This document shows, piece after piece, positions 53,846 to 63,708 of a stretch of DNA of 64,000 bases (positions within the stretch are counted from its first letter, which is position 1; the number at the start of each line of letters is the position of its first letter). The stretch covers positions 61,367 through 125,366 of the forward strand of contig JAEUIZ010000055.1 of the NCBI GenBank assembly GCA_016793805.1, read 5' to 3'. Source of the stretch: Phycisphaerae bacterium. GTDB taxonomy: Bacteria; Planctomycetota; Phycisphaerae; Phycisphaerales; UBA1924. The position numbers and the translations under genes were made by a program. The notes beneath the pieces were generated by a model. The model was not told the DNA's origin, made no database searches, and saw only the letters and a program-made list of their open reading frames with translations.

Positions 53846-56229
53846 CCCCCGCGCAGTTGCAACGGGCCGAAGCGCTGTTCTTCGTCGTCCGCGACGCTGC
53901 CCCCGCGGATCGCGACGCCGCGTTGGCCACCGAACCCGACGCCGCCGTGCGAGCCTCGGTCGCCGCGATGCTCGAAGCGCCGGCGCGAGACTTCCTTTCG
54001 TCCCCGATCCTGGGCGTCGGCGTCCTCGCCGCCCTCGCCGGAGACGCCGATCCGCTCGTGGGCGGCACGATCGGACCCTATCACGTCGAGCGGCTTCTCG
54101 GCGCGGGCGGGATGGGCGCGGTCTACCTCGGCGCCCGCGCCGACGGCGCCTACGAGCAGCGGGTCGCCATCAAGGTCGTCAAACGCGGGATGGACACCGA
54201 CGACCTGCTCCGGCGATTCCGCGCCGAACGCCGGACGCTCGCCAACCTCCGGCACCCCAACATCGCCGCACTCCACGACGGCGGCTCTCTCCCCGACGGC
54301 AGGCCCTACCTCGTGATGGAATACGTCGACGGGCATCCGCTCGGCGAGTTCTGCGCCGAGCGAGGGCTTGCCACCGCCGAACGCCTCCGGCTCTTCGTCG
54401 CCGTCTGCCGGGCCGTCGAGTTCGCCCACAAGAACCTCGTCGTCCACCGCGACCTCAAGCCCGGGAACATCCTGGTGACGGCCGACGGCGTGCCGAAACT
54501 CCTCGACTTCGGCATCGCCAAGGTGCTCGACGAAGACGGTGCGATGACCGTGACGGGCATGGACCAACGCCGGCTCACCCCCGAGTACGCGAGCCCCGAG
54601 CAGGTCGAGGGCCGTCCCGTCACCACCGCCGCGGATGTCTACTCGCTCGGCGTGATCCTGTACGAACTGCTCGTCGGGCGCACGCCCTACCGCTTCGAGA
54701 CCCGCTCCACCGCCGAGATCCTCCGCGTCATTACCTCCACCACACCTGAGCCACCGAGCGCGGCGGTGACGCGGGCGAGCCCGGCGCGTGGTGCCGTCGC
54801 CACCACCCGCCTCCGCCGCGAACTCCGCGGCGACCTCGACACCATCGTGCTCATGGCCATCCGCAAGGAGCCGGAGCGGCGGTACGCCTCCGCCGAGCAC
54901 CTCGCCGCCGACATCGAGCGGCACCTCCGCGGGCTGCCCGTGACCGCACGCCGCGACACGCTGGGCTATCGCGCCGCCAAACTCGTCCGCCGACAGCCCC
55001 TCGCCTCCGCCGCCACCCTCGCCGCCGCGCTCCTGGCGATCAGCGGGGTCCTCGCCATCGCGTGGCAGTCGCGCGCCCTCCGCCGCGAACGCGACGCTGC
55101 CTTCATCGCGAGGGACCAGCAGGAGGCCATCGCCAAGTTCCTCCGCGACACCCTCACCACCGCCAACCCCTTCGCCGGATCGGACGAGACCAGCGTTCGG
55201 CATGTCCTCGACGAGGCCGCGGCCCGCATCGACGGCGAACTCCGCGCCCAGCCCGTCGTCCAGGCGTCGCTCCGCAGCGCGATCGGGACGGCCTACCTCG
55301 GACTCGCCGACTTCGACGCCGCCCGGACCCACCTGCGCGGCGCCTACGAGCAGCGCCTCGCCATCCTCGGCCCGCGCCACCACGACACCGCCGAGAGCCT
55401 CGTTGACCTCGCCACGCTGCACTATTCCCTCCAGGATCTCGCCGAGGCCGAACGGATGCTGCGCGAGGCGCTCGCGATCTTCCGCGAGATCCGCGGAAGC
55501 CACAACCCCGACATCGCGCGGGTGCTCAACAACCTCGGTGCCGTGCTCAACGCCCAGCGCCGCACCATTGAGGCCGCCGAGGTCCTCCAACTCGCCATCC
55601 GAATGCGCGAGCCCGATGGCGACACGCTCGACCTCGCCGAGAGCCTGAACAACTACGGCAGCACGCTCCGAACGATGGGCCGGCTCGAAGAGTCCGAGTC
55701 CCTCGTCACGCGAGCGCTCGCGATCCGGCGCTCGCTGCTCGGCGAGGAGCACGCGCTCGTCGCCCAGGCCACCGCCAACCTCGCCGTCATGGCGCTCGCC
55801 CGCGGCGACGCGGCCCGTGCCGAGCCGCTCTTCCGACGCGCGCTCGTCCTCGAAGAGAACAGCCTCGGGAAGGACCACCCCGACCGCGCGTACACCCTGT
55901 CGAGTTACGCCGCCCTCCTCCGCGGACGCGGCGAGCACGCGACCGCCGAATCGCTCGACCGTGAGGCCCTGCGGCTCCGCGAGGCCGCCCTCGCGCCCCA
56001 CGACCAGCGCCTGCTCCGCAGCCGACTCGCCTTGGCCGAGGACCTCGCCGCACTGGGCCGCCGCGACGAGGCCCAATCCCTCCTGCGGGCGTCGCTCGAT
56101 CTCGCCGAATCGCCGCATCTCTCTCCCGAGCAGAGACGACGCGTCTATGCAGCGGCCGCGGCCACCCTCCGAGCGCTGGGCGACGCTACTGGGGCGGCCG
56201 AATACGACGCCAAGGCCGCGGCGCGCTGA
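53842..56229 (+). CDS. Ser/Thr protein kinase with TPR sensor tail
   Basis: 795 residues. A short N-terminal helical region, then the kinase domain (about 78-365) with all Hanks motifs: GAGGMGAVY (88-96), Lys111 in VAIK, HRDLKPGN (His202, Asp204), LLDFG (Asp222), SPE. A single membrane helix follows (about 387-407, ASAATLAAALLAISGVLAIAW), then at least six TPR-like units outside, with repeats of LVDLATLHYSLQDLAEAERM and SLNNYGSTLRTMGRLEESES. Active kinase expected. The GTGA overlap with the sigma gene suggests it senses a signal and controls that factor. Confidence 0.9.
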   Translation: MTPAQLQRAEALFFVVRDAAPADRDAALATEPDAAVRASVAAMLEAPARDFLSSPILGVGVLAALAGDADPLVGGTIGPYHVERLLGAGGMGAVYLGARADGAYEQRVAIKVVKRGMDTDDLLRRFRAERRTLANLRHPNIAALHDGGSLPDGRPYLVMEYVDGHPLGEFCAERGLATAERLRLFVAVCRAVEFAHKNLVVHRDLKPGNILVTADGVPKLLDFGIAKVLDEDGAMTVTGMDQRRLTPEYASPEQVEGRPVTTAADVYSLGVILYELLVGRTPYRFETRSTAEILRVITSTTPEPPSAAVTRASPARGAVATTRLRRELRGDLDTIVLMAIRKEPERRYASAEHLAADIERHLRGLPVTARRDTLGYRAAKLVRRQPLASAATLAAALLAISGVLAIAWQSRALRRERDAAFIARDQQEAIAKFLRDTLTTANPFAGSDETSVRHVLDEAAARIDGELRAQPVVQASLRSAIGTAYLGLADFDAARTHLRGAYEQRLAILGPRHHDTAESLVDLATLHYSLQDLAEAERMLREALAIFREIRGSHNPDIARVLNNLGAVLNAQRRTIEAAEVLQLAIRMREPDGDTLDLAESLNNYGSTLRTMGRLEESESLVTRALAIRRSLLGEEHALVAQATANLAVMALARGDAARAEPLFRRALVLEENSLGKDHPDRAYTLSSYAALLRGRGEHATAESLDREALRLREAALAPHDQRLLRSRLALAEDLAALGRRDEAQSLLRASLDLAESPHLSPEQRRRVYAAAAATLRALGDATGAAEYDAKAAAR

Positions 56230-56331
56230 TCCCGACCATCGCTCGGATGGGAACATCTCCGCCCGGGTGCGGCGCTCCCGGACACCGCGAGACCACTCAT
56301 CCCTCCACGCTTGCGACCTCGGCGAATCTGC

Positions 56332-57636
56332 CTATTTCGCCCAGCGCACGCCCGAGGCGTTGAACCGCGCCGCCCACAACTGCGACGAGGGCCGCTGCTC
56401 CCCCTCCGCCCTCGGCCCCCGCTGCCCCGTCCACATCATCCACGTCCCCGTCGGGTCGAACACCGGCAGCACGTCCGCCCCGTCCGCCGACGTCAGCCGC
56501 GCGCTCCGCAGCGACTTGGCCGCCGGACGCGCCGGCGAATCTGCCGCCAGCGTCGCCGCATCGAGTTCCACCGCAAACACCTCATAGTTCGAGTGCGACA
56601 CCTGGCTCGTCCCATAGACCAGGAACTTGCCCGACGGGTGGAAGTACGGCGCCCAGTTCACCGCCTCGTTGTCCGTGATCGCGTACTCCCGCTCGATGCC
56701 CACCGGAACGCCCTCGTCGTCGAACCTCAGGTCCGCCACGAAGATCTGCAACTGGTCGTTCAACTTCCGATCCGAGCGATAGCAAATCCGCCTGCCGTCC
56801 GGCGAGAAGAAAGGCCCGCCGTCGTACCCATCCGCCACCACGATCGGGTGGTGCCGGCGCGTCCGCGTGTCATAGATCCAGATGTCCGCGTCGGCACGCT
56901 CCTCCGCCTTCTGCGGCCGAACGTGCGCGTACAGCACGAACCGCCCGTCGCTCGAATACGAGCACTCCGCGTCGTACTGCGGCCTCGAGAACACCGGCGC
57001 CACCATCGTCGCCCGGCGATCGTCCGCCCACATCGACGCCGGCGATCCCATCGCCGCCGCCACCTCCGGCACAAACCGCTCGCAGACCTCCATCTCGTCC
57101 GGGAACAGCCACACGTACTTCCGCATCCCCACCTGGAAACCCGCCTTCTGATCTGTCTTCGGCCGATCGATCGTCGAGCCCAGCAGCACCACCCCAGGGA
57201 GCGTCGGATGGAACCACCCGCACGTGTTCGCCGAGCCCGGAGGGCTGATCAGGATCGGCGACTCCGCCCCCACAATCCGGTCTCCCTCGCGCACCAGTTT
57301 CATCACATACATCGAGTAGAACGGGTCCGCTTCCGCCCCGCCCGCCGGCACCGGCACCGCCTGGAACACCACCCACGCCCCGTCTGGGCTGAAGTACGAC
57401 TCCCCGGCCTTCACAAACTGCTCGCGGCTCGTCAGTTGCACGTGCTCCGTCAGCACCCCGGACTCAAGCGACTTCCAGTCCAGCGGAGCCGAGGCCGACG
57501 CCGGTCGCCCCCCAACCCCCGGCGGCTGCGCCACACACGCCGCGCACACTCCGCCAACCCCCGCGAACGCCACCGCTCGCGTCAGTGCCGTCGCCGCTGC
57601 CACTCGCCCGCCACGCGCTGCTTCGTGTGTTCCCAC
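56332..57636 (-). CDS. Exported TolB-like beta-propeller protein
   Basis: 434 residues from a GTG with GAAGGAG 8 nt upstream; the frame stays open further up but without a binding site. Signal peptide through VCAACVAQ (about 36). PD40 repeats: SYFSPDGAWVVFQAV, CGWFHPTLPGVVLLG, CSYSSDGRFVLYAHV, PFFSPDGRRICYRSD, PYFHPSGKFLVYGTS, PVFDPTGTWMMWTGQ, six blades in all. Such proteins bind peptides or carbohydrates in the periplasm. It converges on the kinase gene. Confidence 0.82.
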   Translation of the reverse strand: MGTHEAARGGRVAAATALTRAVAFAGVGGVCAACVAQPPGVGGRPASASAPLDWKSLESGVLTEHVQLTSREQFVKAGESYFSPDGAWVVFQAVPVPAGGAEADPFYSMYVMKLVREGDRIVGAESPILISPPGSANTCGWFHPTLPGVVLLGSTIDRPKTDQKAGFQVGMRKYVWLFPDEMEVCERFVPEVAAAMGSPASMWADDRRATMVAPVFSRPQYDAECSYSSDGRFVLYAHVRPQKAEERADADIWIYDTRTRRHHPIVVADGYDGGPFFSPDGRRICYRSDRKLNDQLQIFVADLRFDDEGVPVGIEREYAITDNEAVNWAPYFHPSGKFLVYGTSQVSHSNYEVFAVELDAATLAADSPARPAAKSLRSARLTSADGADVLPVFDPTGTWMMWTGQRGPRAEGEQRPSSQLWAARFNASGVRWAK

Positions 57637-57750
57637 GGCCGGCTCCTTCGTCCGTGAGCATAGGAACCGCGACGGCAAAGTGACCACCGGCCACGCCTGC
57701 TCCACCGCAATGAATCGGTCGCCCACCGGAGGCCTCGCCCCGATCGCCCT

Positions 57751-59413
57751 CTACGGTGCCGCGCAGCCCTCCGCGAACTTGTTGAGGTAGCAGATGAAGT
57801 CCGCGACATTCAGGATCGGCGGCGTCGTGCTCCCATCACAGTTCGCGTAGCAACTCTGCTCCGCGAACCGGTTCTGGAAGCAGATGAAGTCGGCCACGTT
57901 GAGCATCGGCATAGCGGTCGAGCCGTCACAGTTCGCATAGCACGCGTTCGTCTCCAGGAACCCACCGTCGTACGCCACGCGCCGAACGTCTCCCGAGAAT
58001 CGGCAGTTCAGGTGCTCCCACTCCCCGCCCTGGAACGCGTACGCGTTGACGGTGTCAAGGAACAGCGTCGAGCCCCCGAGCACGCGCAGCCCGTCCATCT
58101 GCGGCACGGTCGGGCCGCAAGGCGTCGGTGCCGGCGTCGCCCGCTCGAAACTCCCCCACAGGTACATCGCCTCCGGACGACCCGCACGATGCCCGTTGTC
58201 GATCAGGTCCGACAGGCGCAGCGTTGTTGCCGGGCCACCCGCCTGCCCGCTCACCAACTGCCCGATCCCGAAGTTCCCGTCGGGCAGGAGGCACGGGCCG
58301 TTGATGCCCAGGTCGGTCCCCCCGACCTCGCAGCGCTGCGTGCCCGTGCCGTTGAACGTCACCACCGCCTGATCCACCTTGACCTGGCCCGCGTTGGTCT
58401 GCGTGTAGACGAAGTCGCCCCCGATGGACACGGTCGCACCCTTGGCCGCGGTGAGCGTGATCGTGGGCGGCACCGGCGGCGGGGTCGGAAACGTGCCGAG
58501 GAGCAGCGAGCCCGGGGCTTCCAAGCGCGAGCCGCTCGTCTGCAGGTTGATCGTCGGAGACGTCCCCGCGCCCGCCGTGCGGGCGCCGATGCGGAGCAAG
58601 CCCTGCGCCCCCTTGATCGTGAACCGCACGGAGCCGCTCGACGAGGCGTGGATAGCCGAGAGCGAGGCCAGATCGACTGTGCCGCCATCGGCGACGATCT
58701 CGAGCCGCTCGTCGTCCGCCGGGCCGGTGATCGTCGCCAGGTTGCGGAGGTCGATGGTGCCGCCGTCGCGCGCCGAGATCGCGTGCGCAAAGGACTGGCA
58801 GCAGATGCCCCACGAGTCCGTCAGCGACGTGACCGCTCGGAGGTCCAGCAGCGAGCCGGCGCCCATCGACAGGAGAACCGTCTGGTTCTGGCCCACGCCA
58901 TTGCTGGACATAGACCTCCGCGCCGACGATCAGCCTGCCGGCGCTCGCAGCGGACAGCGTCGCCGTGCCGCAGTTCAGCGTCGCCATCGGCGCCTCGAAC
59001 AATCCGCCCGAGACGTTCACCGTGCCGCACAGGCTTGCCTGCTCCAGCACCCTCAGCCCTCGACCCGTCGGGATGGTGAGTTGTCTCCCCATCAGCGTGA
59101 GCGACGTGACCTCGTTCGGCGAGGCCACCGTGCCCTTGTCGTGCTGCACCGGCGAGCCGCCCGCCGTGATCCGCACGTCGTACACCGGGAACGGCGAGAC
59201 ATTCGCCGGCCCGCCGACCACAGCCGGGCTCCAGTTCGCCGCCGTGCTCCACAGGCCGTTGTTGGCGCCCTGCCAGTTCACAACGAGCGGCTGCGCGAAC
59301 GCCGCATCCGCCAGCGCTATCGCCGCCCCCGACGCCAAGAGCAGCGAACGCCGGCGGAGCCCAGCCTGCGCACGATCACAACGAACCGCACGGGACTTGG
59401 AAGACGTACGCAT
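57751..59413 (-). pseudogene. Secreted GC-type dockerin protein, frameshifted
   Basis: Begins at the ATG 59413 behind a strong AAGGAGG. The first frame gives a signal peptide (LLLASGAAIALADAAFA-Q) and autotransporter-like beta strands (NGLWSTAANWSPAVVGG, QLTIPTGRGLRVLEQASL) up to AEVYVQ near 58905. Coding character then moves to the next frame, starting SSNGVGQNQTVLLSMG and running through TPTINLQTSG-type strands to two dockerin modules ending AEGCAAP. The second frame has a TGA only eight codons before its first Met, so the shift lies at 58900-58932. The total length is 3n+1, as expected for one extra base. It is either a sequencing error, a pseudogene or a programmed shift. Confidence 0.75.
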
Positions 59414-59461
59414 GTTGATCCTCCTTGTGCGTCGATTCCAGTTCGAATCGTCTGCATGAGA

Positions 59462-60166
59462 CTACCGACCCGGCTCGCGAGACACAATGAATGTCATCGC
59501 CTTCGCGCTCCGAGAGACCTGCTCGCTCTCCGATGCACGCTCGATCCGCGCCGGTGCCAACCGCCTTTCCACGCTCCTCGCTTGCATCGCGTGCTCTTTT
59601 GTTGCGGGTTGTTCGTGTTTCGATCGCGTGCCGGCGTCCTTGGGCTTCATCGCCGCCAGCGCTCGCTCGACCTGCTTCTTACGTCGTTCGAACTCCGCGT
59701 CCTTCAACCGGCCCGCCGCGTGGTTCGCCACCAGCACCGCCATCGGATCCGTCTCCGATCGCTCCCCCGGCCCAAGCGCCGCGAGATGAACCACCGGGTC
59801 GTCCGGCTCCAGATCCATCGCGCCGCCCGACACCAGATCGACCACGATCCCCACCAGCCCGCCCAGGATGATGTTCCCGAAGATCCACGGATTCAGCCCG
59901 CTGTCCACGAAAACCTGCTCGCTCCGATACCCCGGATGCGACAGCGTGACCACGAACGACTCGTTCCGAGGCAGCCGGATCGTCGCCGGCGTCGTGTGCT
60001 CGCCCCGCCCCAGCACCGACACCCGCGCGCCCGACGGGTCCGACTGCACCACGACGTCCTCGTGCGTTCCGCTGATAATCGTGGCGCACCCCCCGGCGCC
60101 GGCGAGTTGGACCATCGCCATGCCCACGATGCTCCCGCGTGCGATGCCCACGTGCCTCTTGCCCAT
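59462..60166 (-). CDS. PEGA-domain lipoprotein
   Basis: 234 residues. Lipobox-like AGAGGC (Cys27). A PEGA domain follows: DVVVQSDPSGARVSVLG, TPATIRLPRNESFVVTLSHPGYRSEQVF is split by position at about 38-90. Then a helix GNIILGGLVGIVVDLVSGGAM, a glycine-rich membrane-like hairpin often seen in such lipoproteins, and a charged C-terminal tail. GGAG precedes the ATG. Probably bound to the inner face of the outer membrane or wall; no further function is clear. Confidence 0.8.
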   Translation of the reverse strand: MGKRHVGIARGSIVGMAMVQLAGAGGCATIISGTHEDVVVQSDPSGARVSVLGRGEHTTPATIRLPRNESFVVTLSHPGYRSEQVFVDSGLNPWIFGNIILGGLVGIVVDLVSGGAMDLEPDDPVVHLAALGPGERSETDPMAVLVANHAAGRLKDAEFERRKKQVERALAAMKPKDAGTRSKHEQPATKEHAMQARSVERRLAPARIERASESEQVSRSAKAMTFIVSREPGR

Positions 60167-60321
60167 GTGTGCGTCTCCTTGCTAGCGGCCACGGGCCGAG
60201 CAGCGGCTTGGCTCGCCAAGTCCATCACCGCCCGTCCACACTGTTGAAGACGCAATCCACGCGGCACACGGCTCGGTATTCCTATCATTTCCTTGCGTTC
60301 GCAACGTGTGAGGAGGTGGTC

Positions 60322-60876
60322 ATGCCGCAGTCTCCCGCGCCAAGCCCTCATCGCCAGGAACTCGACCACCTGATGGAGCGCGTCTACGACGAGATGCGCC
60401 AACTCATCCGCCGGGTCCTCGGCACCGACAACCCCCCGCACTCCCTCCAGCCCTCCGCCCTCGTCAACGAGGTCTATCTCCGACTCGCCGCCTCCCCAGA
60501 CCTCGGTGCCCTCTCGCCGCAGTCCATCCTCTGCCAGGCCGCCACCGCCGCACGACGAGTCCTCGTCACTCACTATCGCCATCGCAACGCCGAGAAACGC
60601 GGGGGAGGTCGATCCCGGCACGAACTCCGCGACTCCCTCCTCATCGCCTCGCCCGACGGCGAGGGCCACGCCGACCTCGACGCCCTCGACGCCGCCCTCG
60701 ACCGGCTGACGCACACCAAGAGCCGGTGCGCCCAGGTCGTGGAACTCCGATACTTCGCCGGGTTGAGCGTCGAGGACACCGCCAGAGCCATCGGCGTCTC
60801 CCCCGCCACCGTCAAGAACGACTGGGCCTTCGCCAAGGCGTTCCTCGCCCGAGACCTGGCGAGTGCGAAGCCATGA
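60322..60876 (+). CDS. ECF sigma factor (TIGR02999 type), kinase-linked
   Basis: 184 residues with GAGGAGG 5 nt before the ATG. Region 2: VYDEMRQLIRRVL, LQPSALVNEVYLRLAA, ILCQAATAARRVLVTHYRHR. Region 4: LTHTKSRCAQVVELRYFAGL then ARAIGVSPATVKNDWAFAKA. A second member of the subgroup found at 53234. ATGA overlap with the kinase gene. Compared with its paralogue the basic stretch after region 2 (NAEKRGGGRSRHEL) is kept. Confidence 0.88.
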   Translation: MPQSPAPSPHRQELDHLMERVYDEMRQLIRRVLGTDNPPHSLQPSALVNEVYLRLAASPDLGALSPQSILCQAATAARRVLVTHYRHRNAEKRGGGRSRHELRDSLLIASPDGEGHADLDALDAALDRLTHTKSRCAQVVELRYFAGLSVEDTARAIGVSPATVKNDWAFAKAFLARDLASAKP

Positions 60877-63488
60877 GCGACCCCGATCGCGTCTCGATCG
60901 TCGCCGCTTGGCTCTCGCGACTCGCCGACGCCCAAGGCCCGGCGCGCGATGCGATCCTCCTCGAACTCAAGTCCGCCCCTCCCTCCATCCACGACGAGGT
61001 CATCTCGCTCGCGGCCCACGCGCCCGTCGGCCAGCGCCTCCTCGACCCCGAGCGCCTCGCACCCCGCTCCATGATCGGCCGACGTATCGGACGCTTCGTA
61101 CTCGGCGCCGAGATCGGCCGCGGCGGCATGGGCCGAGTCTTCGAGGGCCTCGACACCGAACTCCGCCGCCCCGTCGCCGTCAAGATCACCAGATGGCACG
61201 CGAGCACCCCGGCCGAGGTGCAGCGCCTGCGCCACGAGGGCCTCGTCCAGGCTCGCCTCCAGCACCCGGGCATCGCCACGGTCATCGAGGCCGGCCCGTG
61301 GTTCGACGACGGCGAGCCCTCCGCCTACGTCGTCTCCGAGCTGATCCCCTCGGCCGTGCGGCTCGACCAGCACGCCCGCCACGCCGACGATCCCGCCAAA
61401 CTCCGCCTCATCGTCCAAGTCGCCCAGGCCGTGCACCACGCCCACCTGCGCCACGTTCTCCACTGCGACCTCAAGCCCGCAAACGTCCTCGTGGATCCCG
61501 ACGGCCGCGTCAAGGTCATCGACTTCGGCTTGGGCCGACTCACCGAGACCGGCACCAGCGCCCGCAGCACCATCACGGGCCAGGTGCTCGGCACGCCCCA
61601 CTACATGAGCCCCGAACAGGCCCTCGGCGCCCCGCTCGACGTGCGCTCCGATGTCTACTCGCTGGGCGTCATGCTCTACGAAATCCTCGCCGGCGACCTG
61701 CCCTTCAGGCCCGACGTGGACACCCCCTCCGCCTGGCTCCACTCCATCCCGCTGCTCCCGCCCGTTCCGCTCCGCCAGCGCAGGCCCGACCTCCCCAGCG
61801 ATGCCGCCACCATCGTCCACATGGCCATCCAGAAGGACCCCGCCCTTCGCTACCAGTCGGCCCAGGAACTCGCCGACGACATCGAACGCTACCTCCGTGC
61901 CGAGCCCATCCGCGCCCGCCCCCCGACCGCCTTCTACCGCGCGACCAAGTTCGTCCGCCGAAACCGCGTGCTCGTCGCCTCGCTCGCGGCCTTGTTCCTC
62001 TCCCTCGTCGCCGGCATCGTCGTGAGCCAATCCGCCCTCGCCCGCGCCCGTCGCGCCGAGGCCCAGCAGGCCAAGGCGCTCCAGGCCGAACAGGCCGCGC
62101 TCGTCCAGGTCTCGACTCTCTTCGAGAGCGTGAACTTCACCAAGACCTTCATGGAACGGGTGCTCTCCGAGGCCGACCCCTTCGTGCGCGCACGCCTCAT
62201 GGGCGGGCTCGACGCCCCCGAGCCCACCGTCAAGGACGCGCTCGCCAACGCCTCCCGCCTCATCGACGGCTGGAACCTCGCCCCGGCCGTCGAGGCCTCC
62301 CTCCGGTCCACCATCGGCAACATCCTCCGCGCCCGCGGAGACTTCGACGCCGCCGAGCCCCACCTCCGCGCCGCCCTCGCCCAGAGCACGCGCGCCGAGG
62401 GCCGCGACGGGGATCAATCGCTCCGCGCCGCCGTCGACTTCGCCGCCCTGCTCACCGATCTCCGCAGGCTGGATGAAGCCCTGGCGATCCTCGCCCAGAA
62501 CCACCGCCTCCGCGCCGCCCGCGGGCTCGCCCCCACCGCCGACTCGATCGGCGAACGCTCCCTCCGCGCCAACATTCTCGACGCCTTGGGTCGGCAGGAC
62601 GAGGCGCTCAGCGGCGCCCGCGAGGCCGCTTCCCTCGCCGCTCGAACCCTCAAGCCGACCGACCGCGCCCGCCTGCAAACGCTCAACGACTACGCCGCCA
62701 TGCTCGGGAGAAGGTGGCGCCTCGCCGAGGCCGCGACCATCTTCGAGGACCTCGCCCGCACCGCCGATGCCTCGCTGCCCGACCTTGACCCGGATCGCCT
62801 CGCCTATTCGAGCAACCTCGCCGCGTGCAACGCCAGCCTCGACCGTCTCGACGAGTCCCTCCGCATCCGCCAGATCGTTCTCGCTCGCCAGCGCGCCATC
62901 CTCGGCGAAACCCACCCGGACACCTTGCTCTCCATGGGCAACCTCGGCGGGCTCTACGTCGCCCTCGAACGCTTCGACGATGCCGAACGCTTGCTCCGCA
63001 ACACCATCGCCGCCATGCGCCTCCACCTCGTCCCGGGGCACCCCGCCCTCGCCTCCGCCGCGCTCAACCTCGCCTCCATGCTCATGCAGACCGATCGCGC
63101 CTGCGACGCCGAGCCTCTCGCCCGCGAGGCCGCCTCGATCCTCGCAGACTTCGGCGGCACGCGCGACCCCGATTACCTCCAGGCCGTCGCCATCCTCGCC
63201 GATTGCCTCGCCCGACTCCACCGTCCCGCCGAGGGCCTCGTCCTCGTCCAGCACACCATGCACGACATCGAGTCCGTCTGTGGCCCCACGCCCCCGCTCG
63301 CCCAGCACTTCCTCTCCCGGGCCGCCTGCCGCTTCGCGCTCGGCCAGATCCCCGGCGCCGAGGCCGACGCCGAGCACGCCCGCGACATCATGCTCGCCGC
63401 CTTCGACCCGTCGTCCAGCATCATCCGCCGCACCGACCACGCCATCGCCGATGCCCGCGCCCTCGCCCTCCCGACCTCCTCACGCTGA
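60873..63488 (+). CDS. Ser/Thr protein kinase with TPR tail (non-RD)
   Basis: 871 residues. Kinase domain about 72-345: GRGGMGRVF, Lys104 in VAVK, the catalytic loop HCDLKPANV (His197, Cys198, Asp199) with Cys in place of the usual Arg, VIDFG (Asp217), MSPE. Single membrane helix about 366-386 (VASLAALFLSLVAGIVVSQ). TPR-like repeats in the remainder, for example AAVDFAALLTDLRRLDEALA and LSMGNLGGLYVALERFDDAE. The Asp needed for catalysis is present, so it is probably active, but not switched by activation-loop phosphorylation in the RD manner. Confidence 0.9.
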   Translation: MSDPDRVSIVAAWLSRLADAQGPARDAILLELKSAPPSIHDEVISLAAHAPVGQRLLDPERLAPRSMIGRRIGRFVLGAEIGRGGMGRVFEGLDTELRRPVAVKITRWHASTPAEVQRLRHEGLVQARLQHPGIATVIEAGPWFDDGEPSAYVVSELIPSAVRLDQHARHADDPAKLRLIVQVAQAVHHAHLRHVLHCDLKPANVLVDPDGRVKVIDFGLGRLTETGTSARSTITGQVLGTPHYMSPEQALGAPLDVRSDVYSLGVMLYEILAGDLPFRPDVDTPSAWLHSIPLLPPVPLRQRRPDLPSDAATIVHMAIQKDPALRYQSAQELADDIERYLRAEPIRARPPTAFYRATKFVRRNRVLVASLAALFLSLVAGIVVSQSALARARRAEAQQAKALQAEQAALVQVSTLFESVNFTKTFMERVLSEADPFVRARLMGGLDAPEPTVKDALANASRLIDGWNLAPAVEASLRSTIGNILRARGDFDAAEPHLRAALAQSTRAEGRDGDQSLRAAVDFAALLTDLRRLDEALAILAQNHRLRAARGLAPTADSIGERSLRANILDALGRQDEALSGAREAASLAARTLKPTDRARLQTLNDYAAMLGRRWRLAEAATIFEDLARTADASLPDLDPDRLAYSSNLAACNASLDRLDESLRIRQIVLARQRAILGETHPDTLLSMGNLGGLYVALERFDDAERLLRNTIAAMRLHLVPGHPALASAALNLASMLMQTDRACDAEPLAREAASILADFGGTRDPDYLQAVAILADCLARLHRPAEGLVLVQHTMHDIESVCGPTPPLAQHFLSRAACRFALGQIPGAEADAEHARDIMLAAFDPSSSIIRRTDHAIADARALALPTSSR

Positions 63489-63708
63489 TCACGCCACGCC
63501 TCCATCCCGCACGACCCGCCGCCGAAGCCGACCTCGAAAGCAGCGCCGCACACGCTCGCGCAAAGGCCGACCCGACTGCGCAAACACGGCAGCGCCCCAC
63601 CCGACCGCACCCGGTATCGCGGTCTCGCCCGATCTGTCAAGTGAGACTCGTCGCTCAGGTGCCCCGCAGGCCGACTCGTGCCGGCGCGAAGCGGCCGAAC
63701 CGAAGCCA

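Noticed and set aside
62473..63708. Upstream extension of the frame that ends at 63960
   Set aside because: Up to 63488 it is a Ser/Pro/Arg-rich shadow of the kinase gene; only the part from 63709 has distinct composition.
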